Shown: one piece after another, positions 37,430 to 50,612 of the stretch
How positions within the stretch are numbered: the stretch's first letter is position 1
Layout: each line of letters starts with the position of its first letter
Origin: Cucumis sativus
Taxonomy: Eukaryota; Streptophyta; Magnoliopsida; Cucurbitales; Cucurbitaceae
Assembly: GCF_000004075.3 (NCBI RefSeq)
Contig: NC_026657.2
Location: forward strand, 30,722,408-30,786,407
DNA: 64,000 bases
Direction: 5' to 3'
The notes under the pieces: generated by a model
What the model was told of the DNA's origin: nothing
What the model saw: the letters and a program-made list of their open reading frames with translations, nothing else
The model's database searches: none
Position numbers and translations under genes: made by a program

Positions 37430-40400
37430 AATAATCTAATATCAATGGAAGAAGAAGAAGATGATGAAGAAGAAAGAAGAACATGATTATGATGGTGATG
37501 ATATCATGACCCCACTTAAAGTTTAATCTTATTTTTAATTTTTTTTTAATGTTTTTCATTTTTTGTGAATTACCATAGCCAACAGTAGCAAGTAGTTTGG
37601 GATTTCAGTTATATAGGACAGCATGTAGCTTTAGCATCTTTTTTTTTCTTTTTTTTTGAATTTCTTATATCTTTTTTTGGGGGGGTTAGGATATGGATTT
37701 TCTGTACTTCAAAATGATGTATCAGGCTATCTAATGGAAAAACCAATTTCACATTATAAGTTTTTCTTTCTCATATCAAATTGTGATTGTAATTGAAAAG
37801 GCCTTAAATGGGCTTGCTCAAAAATTTAATTTTATTCCTACCCATTTAATTTAGTTTCTTGATAAGCAATAAAAAATAAATCTTTACAATAAAGGTAATC
37901 AATGAGGCATCCAATTTTGAGTGGCTTCATTATCATTTTTGCTTGTAATTTTTGTCAAGTTTCAAATCCAAGATATCCATAAAAGATGAACAGAGCATTA
38001 ATACACACACACACACACAGATTTATATATTAATTGTTTAATTGTGTAATAAAATAAAGGCTATGAAATCATGTAAAAGGTTTGAAAGAATAATGAATTT
38101 TTTGTCTATTGAAGACAAAACCATTTGGGAATGTTTTTAAAAAGCTTAATCAAATCACACATGCATGTTCATATCATCCCGAGTTCTGATTTCACGTAGA
38201 GTTTTCGTGTGTGTGTTTGGGTTTATTTTTCTTTTGACATGTGGCTTTCTTGCATGGAAAGAGATGTTTAAAAAAATCAAGTTCATGTTAAAATAATAGA
38301 AAAAGGGTTTGTGTTGTAAAGAGAAACTTGTTTGAAATTAAGATATTTGCCTTTTCAATTGTATGGAAGTTGAAAAAAAGAACGAAGAGAGAAAAGGGAT
38401 TTGATTTATCTAACTCTAAGTTGAGATAAAATTCTCACTTTATTGAAAATTATATCAACAAATGACCTTTTGTTGATTTTTTTTAGATTCAGAAAAGTTT
38501 CCTCCAATGCTTCTAAAACTTTTTTTAAAAAGATTACTTTAATTTCAGAAACAGTTTCAATATGACAATTGAGAAAACTTGCAATATTTCATTATATGTT
38601 ATTGATAAATAATTCTAAAGTAAATCTATTTATACATTTGTTTCTCAACCCATATGTCACATAATTTTCTTCTCGCCTATAGTAATACCGTGAGAATTTG
38701 TACTCATGAAATTTTAATTTACACAGTTGTAACTAAATTTTTATTACCGAACTTATACGCTAAGAACTAAAAATATATAAATTTTTTTTCATATATCAAC
38801 TTTGTAAAATCAGACAAATCCAAAAGTGATGAAACGAAGATTGAAAACTAGAAAATCATAAAGCAATTTTTCTTTTTCAAATTTTAAACTTTGCCATTTA
38901 GAAAAAAGAACAATAAAAAAAAATAATAAACAAAATAAATGAAAGAAAAGAAAGGAGGCTTTTCATTCGGATTCTATCTGAGGAAGAAAGTGATGGGAGG
39001 ATCTAATCAGTAGGTAAACGTCATCACACACACCCAAAAATTAAAAAAAAAAAAAAAAAAGAATAGTAATTTTTTTATAAAAATAAAAATATTAAAAGAG
39101 TTCATTAAATTTTGGAAAAAAAACTGAAAAAAAAGGAAATAAAATATGAAACCCATGGACATGACGTAGCCCTGTGTTTGTCAGGTTGACCATTAATATT
39201 AAAGAGAAAAAAAAATAAGAAGAAGAAGAAGAAGAAGAAGAATAAAGGAAAAAATATATATAGAATTTGAAAGATAAAGAAGAATGTCCAATCCAAAACT
39301 CCATTGAATTAGAGGTCTAGTTTTAGAGGGGTGTTTGTTTGTTCTAGGCCCTGCCTCTGAGCCTTTCAATAAACTCATTGAGATCAAAATTGAGAAGAAA
39401 GGCAAAGAAAATGATGATGACACATTTGAATATCTTTTTTTTTCTTCTCTTCCTTCTTCATGGAAAACAAGCAAAAATTGGTCCATTTAAATCATCATAG
39501 ATACTCATCATTTTCCTCAGATTTTTCTCCTCTTCCTCCCTTTTGTTTCTTTGATTTTCTGACCATGCCAAAGATTTCTCTAGACCTTAACCCCCACATT
39601 TCAAATATTTTACACCTCAACATTCCAATCGTGAATATGGTGCAAAATTCTAGCCATATCTAACTTGAATTTGATTCCCGGTTTAAAATACTATTTTGGT
39701 CATTATACTTTGATTTTGATTAATTTAAAACGTATAAAACTAAAATGAACTAAAGTTAAAAGTTTTCGAACCAATAACTCCAAAACACCTAAAACAAAAA
39801 ATATGGGGACCAAGTACTCATACGGAGTATCAAACTCATACCTACCCATGCCATGATTTTTTAAAAGTAAGAAAAGGAAATAAACTATGAAAAAAGAACT
39901 TGAAAGTCTTATAATCTAAAGGTCGTGAAACTGTGTGGTCGAGTTCTAAGCATAATGTGGTGTGTGGGGGTGGGGAATTTCCACGAAATTTCAATGGAAA
40001 TTGTTGCTACTTAAAGGGAGGAGGTTAAACTTAAACAAGATATAGATAAGTTAATGGGAGGTAAGATCCACAATTTGGAGGGTACCCTACGGATTTGAGG
40101 CCATCATTACAATATCTACAAGAGTGGAAGGGTTTCAGAAGATGAATGGAAACTGGTTCAGTACGCAAACCTTTTTTCTTGCTTTGGTCCAAAACAACAT
40201 CCTTCGCTGCCTAACACCTTCATTCAAACAACAATCAATAATGTCTTTTAATCATTGAATTCTTTGTTACAATTACAACTCACAAGACAAGAGAGAAACA
40301 TATATTCATAGAGGTTTTCATACCTAATAATAAACAGCCTTGGCACATACCTCAATACAGAAGAATAATCTAACATATCTTCTTCTGCTTCTCTCTCTCT

Positions 40401-40448
40401 TTCTAAGCTACAGTAAGATTATTTTCTTTCAAGATTTTCTTTCAGAGT
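37430..40448. other. Intergenic between ZPR and RCE1 (convergent 3' ends)
   Basis: It starts with the ZPR 3' UTR (to about 37770; a GAA-rich stretch just after the stop) and ends with the RCE1 3' flank. Between them are AT-rich sequence, a CA run at about 38005-38020, poly-A at 39042-39060, and a GAA run at 39219-39241. Open frames at 39199-39486 and 39460-39663 are low-complexity and not supported. Confidence 0.6.
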
Positions 40449-43400
40449 CTAGTTCCAAGAACAATATCCTTGCCAACATCTGCAGTTGTTTGTTCTCTCA
40501 TTAAACAAATGTGGACTTGTCATGGGAAAAAGAAGCCATAGGAATCCCACCATCCCAACTAGAAATGCCAGACTCACCACTCCTGGGATGTTTAGATAAC
40601 AGTTATCTTCAACTCAGAGGTTCATAAACAAAAATGAACACACAGAAAAAGAAAAGTACACTTGGCTCAAAGGGTTAAATTCAAGCTTCCTAGATTTCAC
40701 AAGGTGCATTTCAGCATGTGGAATTTAACATTCTTTTTTCTGGTCATTAATCACCATATCAACTATTTATTAGCATTTAGACAGTAAACATGTAGAAAAT
40801 CTTATTATAAAGCAACGTCGCAACAGTGTAAACTATATGGAAATGTAATAAGGATGAGAAATTTGGAACATATTTTCTCCTGTACAAGGAAACAAAGGGG
40901 GATAAGTTTGATTCTTTTGTTATCATGGTTTTTTGAAGAACACAAATCACAAAAACATAAAACATGGCACTAGTTTGATTCTTTTGTTATCATGGTTTTT
41001 TGAAGAACACAAATCACAAAAACATAAAACATGGCACTAGTTTGATTCTTTTGTTATCATGGGTTATTGCAAATTCAGATCACAAAAACATAAAACATAC
41101 CTCTTCCTCGAGAAAAAATAGCAGGTAAGCCCATAAAGTTGCAAAAAACATGAGCAACTAAAGGAGCAAGCAGATGGCCTGCAAAAAAATATCCTGACAT
41201 CAGTGCGATTTCTTTTTAAGAGACTTCTAGTGTGTTTGGAATAGCTTTTGCAATATAATCAGGTTTACTATAATCGCCCTAGGAAAAATGAAGAATTCAA
41301 AATGTGTGAAGTTTAGTTTCTTGGTGATTGAAAGTGTTTTTTTTTTTTTCTCCAAACCTTGATGAATAAAAAGCTCTTTTAAAATGTTGAATCAATTTGA
41401 ACTCTTTTTTGAAGAAGAAAGACACGAGGGATGGATTGTCCAAAAAATAATTTAAAATGATCAACCAAAAATCTACTGAATATGTGGCATGAAGATAAAG
41501 CCTATTTATAATTAATATAATAACTGTTGGTAGTTTTGAAAAATGTAAGATATAATAACATTTCATTGAAAATATCTTTTCTAAAACTGCTTAAACTAGA
41601 AGGGACTCCAAACACTATCAACAAATCCACGCTCAGCTGTCTTAGCTTAGTTTAAAATGCAAGAAGATTAGTGGCTAGGTTTGTGAACCAAGTCCAACAA
41701 AACTATCTTAGATTTCATTGCAGGCCTTGAACTATATAAACCTTACCAATTAGAAGTGATAAAGGAAGGATATTCATTACAAAACTCTTGGAACAAGAGT
41801 TCTAAAGGAAAGTACCAAAAGATAGTCCCCCTACTCTTCATATTAATGAGAATAATAACTAGTATTAGGTGTCAAATTAAGCATCACTCTTCCTATTAGC
41901 ATCTTTAAAACAGTTTGGTGACAACATCAACTATCATCAATTTGCTTACCAAGAAAGGCACTAGTGTGGGCACTAGTGCCAGTACACGTGCTTCTCATGA
42001 AACAAAGTTGATAGTGCCCTAGACTAAAACTACATATTAGATTATTGGAAAATATGTGTGTATATGTATACAACTTCATATGTGAAATTTGATGAGCTTC
42101 TAGTAGCACGTTTAGAGCTCGAAACTAATTCTACTCCAATTCCAGCTTGAAGCTGGTGCAAATTCATCAGTTAAATCAATCTCTTTCTACCTGATAATTG
42201 ATTACAGGTGTATGAAGCTCAGGAACCAAAAGCAAAGACCTATAAAGAAAACTTAGCATTAAAAGTAATGTCTATCTTGAATACCAGTTCGCACAAAGAG
42301 AAAACTCGCGTATGATCCAAATACCACAGTATACCCAAGCTGGAGACCTGGAAAAGGAAAAGATGAGAGAAAAAAAAACTGAACTCATATGCATCCTTCA
42401 TAAACATTTAATGGGAAAAAAAGAAGAAAGGGGAAGAGTAAAAAATGGAATGCAAATTGTCAGGGAATAAAAGTTGTGTACCTACAACCATAACCGCTTT
42501 GGCTAAGTTGTTGTTCTGCTTGCTATAGTACTCCATAAAGTGGTTTAAATGCGCTGTCACATGATGATGAAGCAGAATATTACTAATTTTTAACCAAACA
42601 AGTTTCAGTAAATTTACAGAACGTCCACAGGAAAATTGTTCATCCATGAAATGTTCAAAGTCTGATGGTCCCATCCTAATTTCAATTAATAAACAACTAA
42701 AACCAAATGTAAGTATTGAAGACTCATCGCTTCATTCCATACATACTTTTCATAAACAACTAAAACCAAATGTGTATATATATAAATCTGGTGGTTGCTG
42801 AACATGGTACGAGAACAAGAAATCTCAAGCTCAAACCCTTGAAATGTTTTCCCTATTTCTATGAATCAAGGGGAACATGACAAATTTCAAAAAAATAATA
42901 AATAGTACAGGGAAGCATAAGGTCATGCCCCGTAATGAATAAATGAGGGAACATGCACAAACTCTTATGTAAGATAGTTGGATGGTTTATTTGCTAAAAC
43001 GAGAAGTGTTGAACTTACCCAAACTGAAAAGAATGGGGCAGAGAAATATCACAGTGGTTGGCTTAAATCCCCCAGATAGAAGAATTGGTATCATGCATGC
43101 TCTAAACACCAACTCCTCAGTTAGTGGAGCCTGTCCAAGGATGTATGATGCAAATGTCAACCAAGAAATCGAAGTGAAAAAAGGTTCATTTGCCACAGCT
43201 TAAAGAATTATTTATTATCAATAACCAATACTGGTTAGCGTTAAGGAAAACAAGACATCTATTTTACTTTTACAGAAAAGTCAGCTCACAAACTCAAAAT
43301 AACAGCATCTTTTTACTCACGAGTGGCAACCAGAACATTGGACGTTAGACGAAGCATTTCCAACCAAACTGTGAACCTGTCTTCAGTGGTTAAATACAAT

Positions 43401-45106
43401 GGTCCAGGTAACCAAATCAATCAAGTTACTGTCATTACTTATCTAGCTTGAATTTTGAATATAATAAGTATGCAAGGGAGATTTAGAGCAAAACCAAGCC
43501 ACAACTTTTTCCGCCCACCCAACTCATGGAGCTTACTCATAAAGAATCATCAAACAAGTAATGCCAACAGGACAAAAAACCGATGGTGCAAGATGAAGAG
43601 TTGCCCAGGATATAAAAGGAAAGCAGCTGCAAAAATATTTCAAGAAAATATACGAGTGTCTAGCATGCGGTTATAAGTGATTTATTTGCTTTGACACAAA
43701 GCATGGACCCAAAAATGGAGCGGAAAAGCTTGAAGTTACTCACCACAACATAATTTCTCCAAGCTAAAATATTTGAGACAGTTGATAGCCCCCAATCAAG
43801 AACTCTTGTCCACAACAGTCTCGCACAGTTCAAAAGGGAGTCTCCTCCATGATTCATATGTTCTCTCCATGAATCCACCAATAACAAAAACTTTAAGACC
43901 ATTGATCCAACGTACATAAAAGAAGTCAATGAAAGAGGAAAGATCACAGCTTGCCACTGTTTCATAGATAAAATTGCAATTCGCAAGTTTAGGATTCATT
44001 TCACCTTTCCAATCTGCAGACTACAAGATTATAAAATTGAATAAAATGTTAAAGAAAACCTTAGCTAATACCATGGTGTGTTATCTAATGGAGAAGAAAA
44101 AAGTGATACTTACAATATGATTTGCTCGGACACCATAAGCTGCCAATAACAGTGATAACTCCATTTTCTTTATCTGGCATGAAATAAATGACATGAGGAA
44201 AGTCAGCATTATGATGGAAGCTAGCACAAACAAATATATAAATTGCGGACTACGAACTTATATTCAGATTAATAATGCTTCACTGAGTTACAAATTCCTG
44301 AGATCTGCTGAAACCCGTAGAACTAGGAACAAGAGGTCGTGTCTACTTAATATCTTCCTTTGCATGGTAATTAAGAAGTAATAACTTCAACTCTCTAATT
44401 CACCAATTAGGTTGATTGATTGATCTTAAAGTCTATGGTAATTGGTTCACTTGAATAACGAGAAAGCTAATTATATATATGTACCTACAAATTCTTGCTC
44501 TCACCTCTATCAGAGACAATGGATCCAACGGGTTCATTATTGAAGATCAACAAATCGTTATCTAAACCAAAATTTACTTCGTTTTACCACAAATTTTAAC
44601 GTTGACAAATTCCGATTAGTTAACTCGTAGCTCGCGTGATAAACTAATACTTACTGAACCAGTGTATCGAGTAGATGGATTGACCATTCTATCTTAAGTG
44701 AGCCATTGCAGAAAATTTCCTAATTCCTATCAACCAAACGGCCAGTAATTCTTTATTCTCTACTAAGAAATAAATGAATATTACACAGTTCAACTCGAAT
44801 AAGGAGAGCTGATTTCTGAAAAGACTCATTGCAAATACAAACAATATAATCATGCTTGCAGACATTAATGACAGGAAAAAGTTAATTGAAGCTTACAGGA
44901 AGGATTAGAGCGCAGACGAAGACTGAAACGGCGGTGGAAATGAAGGCGCACAGGAACCGTCGAATCATGTAAACTTGAAGAGAAGGAGGAGGTGGTAGAC
45001 GAAGTATCAAAGCAGGAGCATAGAGAATGGCAACGTAGAACAGAGCCATAGCAGTGCAGGCCGTCACTGCCACTGCTTTGGAGATCAAACAATCTTCCTC
45101 CTCCAT
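40449..45106 (-). CDS. RCE1: CAAX prenyl endoprotease 2 (RCE1/FACE2)
   Basis: Eight exons, 45106-44897, 44173-44114, 43956-43744, 43130-43019, 42553-42482, 42347-42285, 41178-41101 and 40582-40449, sum to 942 bp and 313 aa, the size of plant RCE1. The start, MEEEDCLISK, precedes a hydrophobic segment. Motifs of the ABI/CPBP protease family are intact: TEELVFR with Glu166/Glu167 and Arg171, FSLAHLNHF with His200, and AHVFCNFMG with His253 and Asn257. The C-terminus, CRCWQGYCSWN, matches the plant family. The enzyme is a multi-pass ER membrane protease that removes the last three residues of prenylated CaaX proteins (small GTPases and others) between farnesyltransferase and the methyltransferase ICMT. 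It is divergent to the YIP gene, with 1.5 kb between the two start codons. Intron 7 contains a 67-bp tandem repeat. Confidence 0.95.
40905..41099. repeat. 67-bp tandem repeat (about 2.9 copies) abutting the RCE1 exon 7 donor
   Basis: Units begin at 40905, 40972 and 41039. The first two are identical or nearly so; the third is diverged in the middle and ends aaaacatac, which on the minus strand is the splice donor GTATGTTTT of exon 7. The other two copies end aaaacatgg and so lack the GT donor. Confidence 0.93.
42689..42773. repeat. 22-bp direct repeat in RCE1 intron 4
   Basis: The sequence ataaacaactaaaaccaaat, continuing gt, occurs at 42689 and 42752, 63 bp apart. It may mark a small insertion or duplication. 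Confidence 0.85.
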
Positions 45107-45384
45107 TATTCGATTTCTCAAACAAACCTAGAATTAAATGAAGATGTTCTTCGCAGTTGGATCTGAAGATGAATCTCAATTCGGTTTCCGTTGAGTTCAC
45201 AGTTCGAATTCGCCTTGCTTCCGACGACTCGCCACTCTTTGGACGCCGAGTTGAATCGGAAATGCTTCCGAGTCCACGAGTCCACGAGTCCCCTTCCCGC
45301 TGTTTTCCGATTTCTTCAATGAACCTCAAGATGAGATGAAAACATTATTCAAACGTGCTTCTTTAAGTTTTTTTAATATTTTAT

Positions 45385-45625
45385 AGCCGTTTTCAAATAT
45401 AATAAAATAAAACATAATTTTTAAAAATAACAAATTTTATAAAATATTTATCCTATACCAAATTCTGATAATAATTGATATACTACTAGTATAAACTATC
45501 AACAAATTTTATAATTGATAATCGTTCATATGTTATACGGGTAGAAACTATCATTTATATAATCTAAAATTTTGTTAAATATTTTAATTTATTTTATTAT
45601 TTTAAAAAATGTTCTTAAAATAAAT
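45385..45625. repeat. MITE-like AT-rich dispersed repeat, copy B
   Basis: It shares both outer blocks with the copy at 12255-12390, including a 33-bp identical stretch (45577-45609). Internally it has imperfect inverted segments such as ctaaaattttgttaaatatt against acaaattttataaaatattt. Confidence 0.45.
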
Positions 45626-46386
45626 ATATATAACAATTAAATTTGGTTTAAGATATTTTAATATATTTATAGTTGTTGTTTTATAAAAATTATTTATTTT
45701 TCAAACTTTATTTATTTATATATATATATATTATTTTTGTCTTTTAGTTTGTTTAGTTAACTCTAATATAAAACGACCAAGTGTGTAGTTCAAATCCTTC
45801 ACTTCATATACATTTAAATAACAGTTTAGTAATTTAGTTATTGAAAATGAAATTTTTTCATAACATCTTCAATTCTCACAACCATGGATCGTTTGTGCTT
45901 CTATGTTTTGAAATTGTTATTTAGGTTGTACTTTTATGTTATGACAGGTTGAATCTATTATTAATATTCTATTTTTCCTCTTCTCGGGTTTTATAAGATG
46001 ATTCAATTCACGACTTTAGTCAAATAAATTAAAATCAAATAATAAATAATATTTTGAAATCAATAAATAGACGAACATTTTACACTTCTAAACACAAATA
46101 ACAAAGTTGATTAGTTATATGTATTGTAACCGTGAACTTAACGTTAATTGACATTCGTCTCTAAAATTGAGGATCTGACCCCATACGAAGTACGAACAAA
46201 GCAAAACCTATGGAACAAGAAAAGACCAAATCGTATTTTTCTAAAAAAGAATGGGGTGAAAAGTGTAATTTCATACCACATTGAGTCACTTTAGAAAATT
46301 ATTGGCCTTGTACTCTTCCCCACTTTCACGTCAATTAGTTAAAACGGAATACGAAAAGTCACATTTACCCTTAAAACCTCTCTCTA

Positions 46387-46396
46387 CTATATAAAC
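46387..46396 (+). promoter_or_regulatory. TATA box of the YIP gene
   Basis: ctatataaac, about 205 bp upstream of the ATG at 46598. Confidence 0.55.
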
Positions 46397-46597
46397 TTCA
46401 ATCTTTTTTCTTTTCCTTTTTAATATTTTCACTTTCTAGTGCATCGAATCTTCTCTAATATTTTCCCCATTTTCCTTTTACTCTGTGTAGAGCATTCGAT
46501 CTCGAGGTGAATCCCTAAATCTCCAAATCGTTTTCGATTTACAATCGGTTTCTTCTTTCAACCCATTTCAGATTTCAGTGTTTTGTTTCTTCAATCC

Positions 46598-47359
46598 ATG
46601 GGGACGGTGAAGAAGGAGTTCGCTGTTCCGCCAGTGGTTTTTCCCTCTGGCGGTAACCCCAATCTTCAACAACGGCGGGGTGTGGCGACGGCGCCGTTTC
46701 AGCCTCCTCGGCAGACTGGCTCCAGCATTCCGTTTATGTCATTTGACATCGGATCCGCCGCTGCTGCTTCCACATCCTCCGGCAGTATCTATGGTGGTCC
46801 TATTGGTGGTGGGTCTATCCCTGGTGGTGCTAATTTCGAAGACGAAGAACCCCTCCTCGATGAACTCGGGATCCACCCTGATCAAATCTGGAAGAAAACC
46901 AAGTCGATCTTGAATCCGTTCCGGGTCAAACCCGATGTGCACAAGGACTCGGACTTGTCTGGACCGATTCTCTTATATATGTTCTTTGGCCTCTTCCAGT
47001 TGCTTGCCGGTAAGATCCAATTCGGCGTGATACTGGGATGGATCGTGGTTTCTTCCATCTTTCTGTATGTTGTGTTCAATATGTTGGCCGGGCGGAATGG
47101 TAATTTGAATCTTCACACGTGTACTAGCGTGGTTGGGTACTGTATGTTGCCTGTCGTGGTTTTGTCGGCTGTGTCTTTGTTCCTGCCGCAAGCCGGTCTA
47201 GTGAGATTCGCAGTTGCTGGAGTTTTTGTGTTGTGGGCGACGAGGATCTGTACGAGTCTTATGGTTTCTCTTGCTGATGGTGGGGATGAGCACCGTGGCT
47301 TGATAGCGTATGCTTGTTTTTTGATTTTTACTCTGTTTTCGCTGTTAGTTATATTTTAG
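46598..47359 (+). CDS. YIP1-domain Golgi/TGN membrane protein (YIP4-like)
   Basis: A single exon of 253 aa. The start is the ATG in tccatgg at 46598; the open frame extends slightly upstream only through a TTG codon. The N-terminal cytosolic part (about 1-120) is Gly/Ser/Pro-rich and ends with FEDEEPLLDELGIHPDQIW, a conserved YIP4/YIPF5-type motif. The YIP1 domain starts at DLSGPILLYM and has five membrane segments, with GYCMLPVVVLSAVSLFL in the third. Members bind Rab GTPases and act in Golgi and trans-Golgi trafficking; Arabidopsis YIP4a/b work with ECHIDNA in secretion of wall polysaccharides during elongation. Assignment to YIP4 rather than another YIP subgroup rests on the N-terminal motif and length. 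Its neighbour RCE1 is unrelated in mechanism, although Rab partners are prenylated. Confidence 0.93.
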   Translation: MGTVKKEFAVPPVVFPSGGNPNLQQRRGVATAPFQPPRQTGSSIPFMSFDIGSAAAASTSSGSIYGGPIGGGSIPGGANFEDEEPLLDELGIHPDQIWKKTKSILNPFRVKPDVHKDSDLSGPILLYMFFGLFQLLAGKIQFGVILGWIVVSSIFLYVVFNMLAGRNGNLNLHTCTSVVGYCMLPVVVLSAVSLFLPQAGLVRFAVAGVFVLWATRICTSLMVSLADGGDEHRGLIAYACFLIFTLFSLLVIF

Positions 47360-50300
47360 TTCTGATAATGCAACTTCAGCTTTGTGATTAGCATTGACAT
47401 TTTTTGTTTTTTACGAAAAGGGGAAAAAAAGAAAAGAGCACACTCTGTACTGAATTTTTTGTTTACTATATTGATTACTAGTTCAAGTTTGATTGATGGT
47501 GGAATGGGAAACTTGTTGTAGTAAATGAGAAATCCATTTGCTTTTAACTTTTTTATTTGTGCCATGTTCGTCATTTATTCTATTAGTCTTGTCAGTTATA
47601 AACTAGTTTACTTGTATAGTTAATTAGTAGGTGTTGAATGGCCTGTGATCTATTTAATTTTAAGCAGCCTATGCCGGGTTTTAAGTGTGAAGTGTGTGTA
47701 TAATTGGATTGGTTAGTGACCCCCACAAGCTGAATATTCATTCGTTAGCAGTGTCCCTATGAACAATTGTCTTGGAGATAAAGTATTTTTAGTTGCACTT
47801 GCCTTTGATCTGGATGTTTCTTTTGCTCGATAAGACAGCATTCTCATGCATTGTTTTGAAAGACTTAAATTCAATATGTAGGTTTTTGTTGTGGAAAAAT
47901 CAAGTCTCAAGGCATCAACCTCAAAAGCCTGTCAATGGTTGCCTGCTAGTATACAATCAATATATTTAGATGTTTTTTAGGAAACAATATATCTAGATTT
48001 TGAGCTTCGTTATAAGGGGGATCATGTTCAATGTCCTAGTATTGGCAATGTGTCTAAGTTGCTACATATTCCACTGGCTCTTTTGTTTTATCTACTGAAT
48101 GATGCTTTGACTTGGGCCTCTCTGAAGTTACTTTCTTTCATGTTGTGTCAACAATTTTCTTGTATAACATCTGCCACAATAGCTTTCCTACTCTCAGCCA
48201 ATCAAAAAAGTCCTTTATAATCTCTTTTTGAAGCTCTCTTTGTCTTTCATTCCATCCATGGAAAAGCCATTTATAACTGCATTGTGGTATCTTATCTGTA
48301 AGTTATTATTCCCTTGCTGATAACTAGAAGAGGATTGAAAGACATAGTAGGCTTTATTTATTGACCTGATTTGACATTTCCGGTTGTCTTGTGTATCCGT
48401 ATTGAAGAAATAAACCACCATCCAAGTTCCTTGTGTCTAAAGGTGCAATATTGTTTAGGATGAGATTTATTTCTTGATTCAAATTCATAAAGAAGTCCAT
48501 TAGATTGTTGCTCCGTGCCCTGTTGGTCTTATCACCAAGGAACTATAGATGTTCTTTCTATAAGAAAAAAATATAGACAAATGGAGACACACCTTTCTTT
48601 TGTAGAAAGGTCATGTTTTTTAGCTTTTGGATGTATTTGTCAATATTGGTGTTTACTTGGTTGGAAATATATAAAAAGTTAGTTACGGGATAGATGGATA
48701 GACCGCAGGATGATATGTTGAGATTGATTTACTCATTATAATACTTCATTGTGGCTTATAATTCAAAATTGTTTCATAGCTTTTCTTTGTTTCTTCTTTT
48801 CAAACAAAAGTTGGGCCTATCTCTTTGTTTTGTATTCCCCACTTCTATTTATCTTGGAAACCTTCAACTTTAGCCTCATTGTTTTCCCACATGGACTTGG
48901 GTTCCACATTTCAGCTTTCAGTGAACACCCCAACTTGTTATCAACCTGAGGGCGTCACTATTGTTACCAAAAACTTTTGTTCTTCAAGTTGTTTCTAGCT
49001 GTATTTCTGCAACACAAACTTTTGCTAAGTGATGTCTCTACTTTTGTCCTTCCCAATTTGGCATTGATAGGTATTCAGTCTCACCCGATGAGCTCTTAGA
49101 TTATTCTGTTTTTCTTTTCCGAAGTCCATCAATACATGGGTTGGGAGTTTTGTACCTCTAACCTCTTGGTCAAAACTTACTTCATGCCATTTGAGTTGTA
49201 CTCTGTGTTGCTCATCCATTTGTACAACATGTTCATCTTAAAAATGCAGATTATTGAGGTAGAATAAGGGTAGATATTCTAATTGTAATATGTAATGGCT
49301 AAAATTTTTCTTCTTACTAATTCTTGCTTGTAGCTAATGAGTTCAGAAACTTGTTAAAAGAAAACATTGTTCTAAAGAATTATTCTGTGAAGATTTTATC
49401 AGTAGTCTCTTGTTTGTAGTTATACATGTGGGATTATGGTTTTAAATCTCTATGATTTGAGGATCAGTGTTACTATGCATATTTTGGTTATTATTTGCAA
49501 ATTTATGATTTTGAGATGAATGATAACTCTAAATTACAAGAACTTTGGAGTCTGTTCATCCTTCAACCGTTAAAATTCTCAAAGTTCAGGTTGTATTAGA
49601 TTTATATTAACATATCAATTAATTTAAATTTTTTTTTGAAGATACACATATGCTAATCTTGCTCAACTGACATTCGTTAAAAGAGAAAAAAAAAAGTAAA
49701 ATGAATGATAGTTTGGGGATTTGATCAAAGCTTTTTAAAAATTTAAGGTCCTATTGTAAATGAAAATAAGTCTTCAAAAGAATTTAACTATTAGTATTAC
49801 TAAATTACAGTGTTGTATTTCTCAATTATCATACTCAATTTGATTTAGAAAATTTACAAATAATGATTTAATCTGTTCTAGGAATGGTTGTTTAGAAACT
49901 ACTTCGAAACTCTTCTTTTCTTTAAACTAAAAGAGTGAAATTCGACCACCAACCAAAGTCGTCAAAGATTCAAAATTCAAACAACTGAACTAACAATTCT
50001 TCAACCCTATTTTGAAACTAAGGATCTTCCGGGCTTTGTTTCTCAAATAAAAATCCAAATGTTATTCATGATCTAAATTTACTGTTTAGTTCGAACATAC
50101 TCATTCATTACACAATAAAACTTGAATTGACATAACCATTAACTTTTTATAATAGTTCTTAAAAAAGCAAACAAACAGGGTAGGAACAAGGAAGACATTA
50201 TTCAACATATTTTAGAATTTATAGACCTATTAGATTCTATTAACACAAAATTTTAACCTTTATAAATATACCATATTATAAAATGGGACAATTCTTAAAC

Positions 50301-50612
50301 ATTTTTAATACGTTAAAAGATTTATTTAATTACACACACACATAAAAAAAGTTTAGGAACGCCTAACTAAACCTAATTTGTTTTGAAGCTTAATTTACAA
50401 CTAAACCATAATTTTGTTGCATAAAATATAAAGAAAAACAAAGATTAAGTCTTAGATTTGAGATTAGGGGAACAACTTTGTATCCCATATATTTTGGTGG
50501 TTGTGGATTTGTTGAGGACCGTTATACTTAACTTCATTTCACCTTACTCTTTCCATTCCCTATATAAGTAAAATTGAAGCTCCGCCGTGTTTGTATTTTC
50601 CACCCACCACCC
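47360..50612. other. Intergenic downstream of YIP
   Basis: The YIP 3' UTR lies at the left. From 47700 to 49260 the DNA is less AT-rich than typical spacer and may contain old retroelement remnants, but every frame has stops and nothing is recognised. From 49260 to 50550 it is AT-rich. A TATA element (ctatataag) lies at about 50560 for the next gene. Confidence 0.5.
50558..50568 (+). promoter_or_regulatory. TATA box of the small acidic protein gene
   Basis: ccctatataagta lies only about 50 bp before the ATG at 50613, implying a very short leader of about 20-25 bases. Confidence 0.6.

Larger units (their letters stand above)
45107..46597. other. Intergenic between divergent RCE1 and YIP genes
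   Basis: The RCE1 leader reaches to about 45330. The middle is AT-rich and contains a MITE-like repeat (45385-45625) and a TA run (about 45717-45732). At the right is the YIP promoter, with TATATAAA at about 46388 and a leader of about 180 bp. Confidence 0.6.

Noticed and set aside
39092..39486. Overlapping hydrophobic frames downstream of ZPR
   Set aside because: Antisense of a GAA microsatellite and A-rich DNA; no homology or start context.
44865..45329. Long minus-strand frame overlapping RCE1 exon 1
   Set aside because: It is a different frame of the exon and leader; only the MEEEDCLISK frame splices into a complete RCE1.
46680..46942. Open frames on both strands within the YIP gene
   Set aside because: Shadows of the GC-rich N-terminal coding part of YIP.
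48980..49230. Minus-strand frame resembling retroelement protein (MDEQHRVQLKWHEV)
   Set aside because: Too short, no conserved motif; retroelement origin could not be supported.
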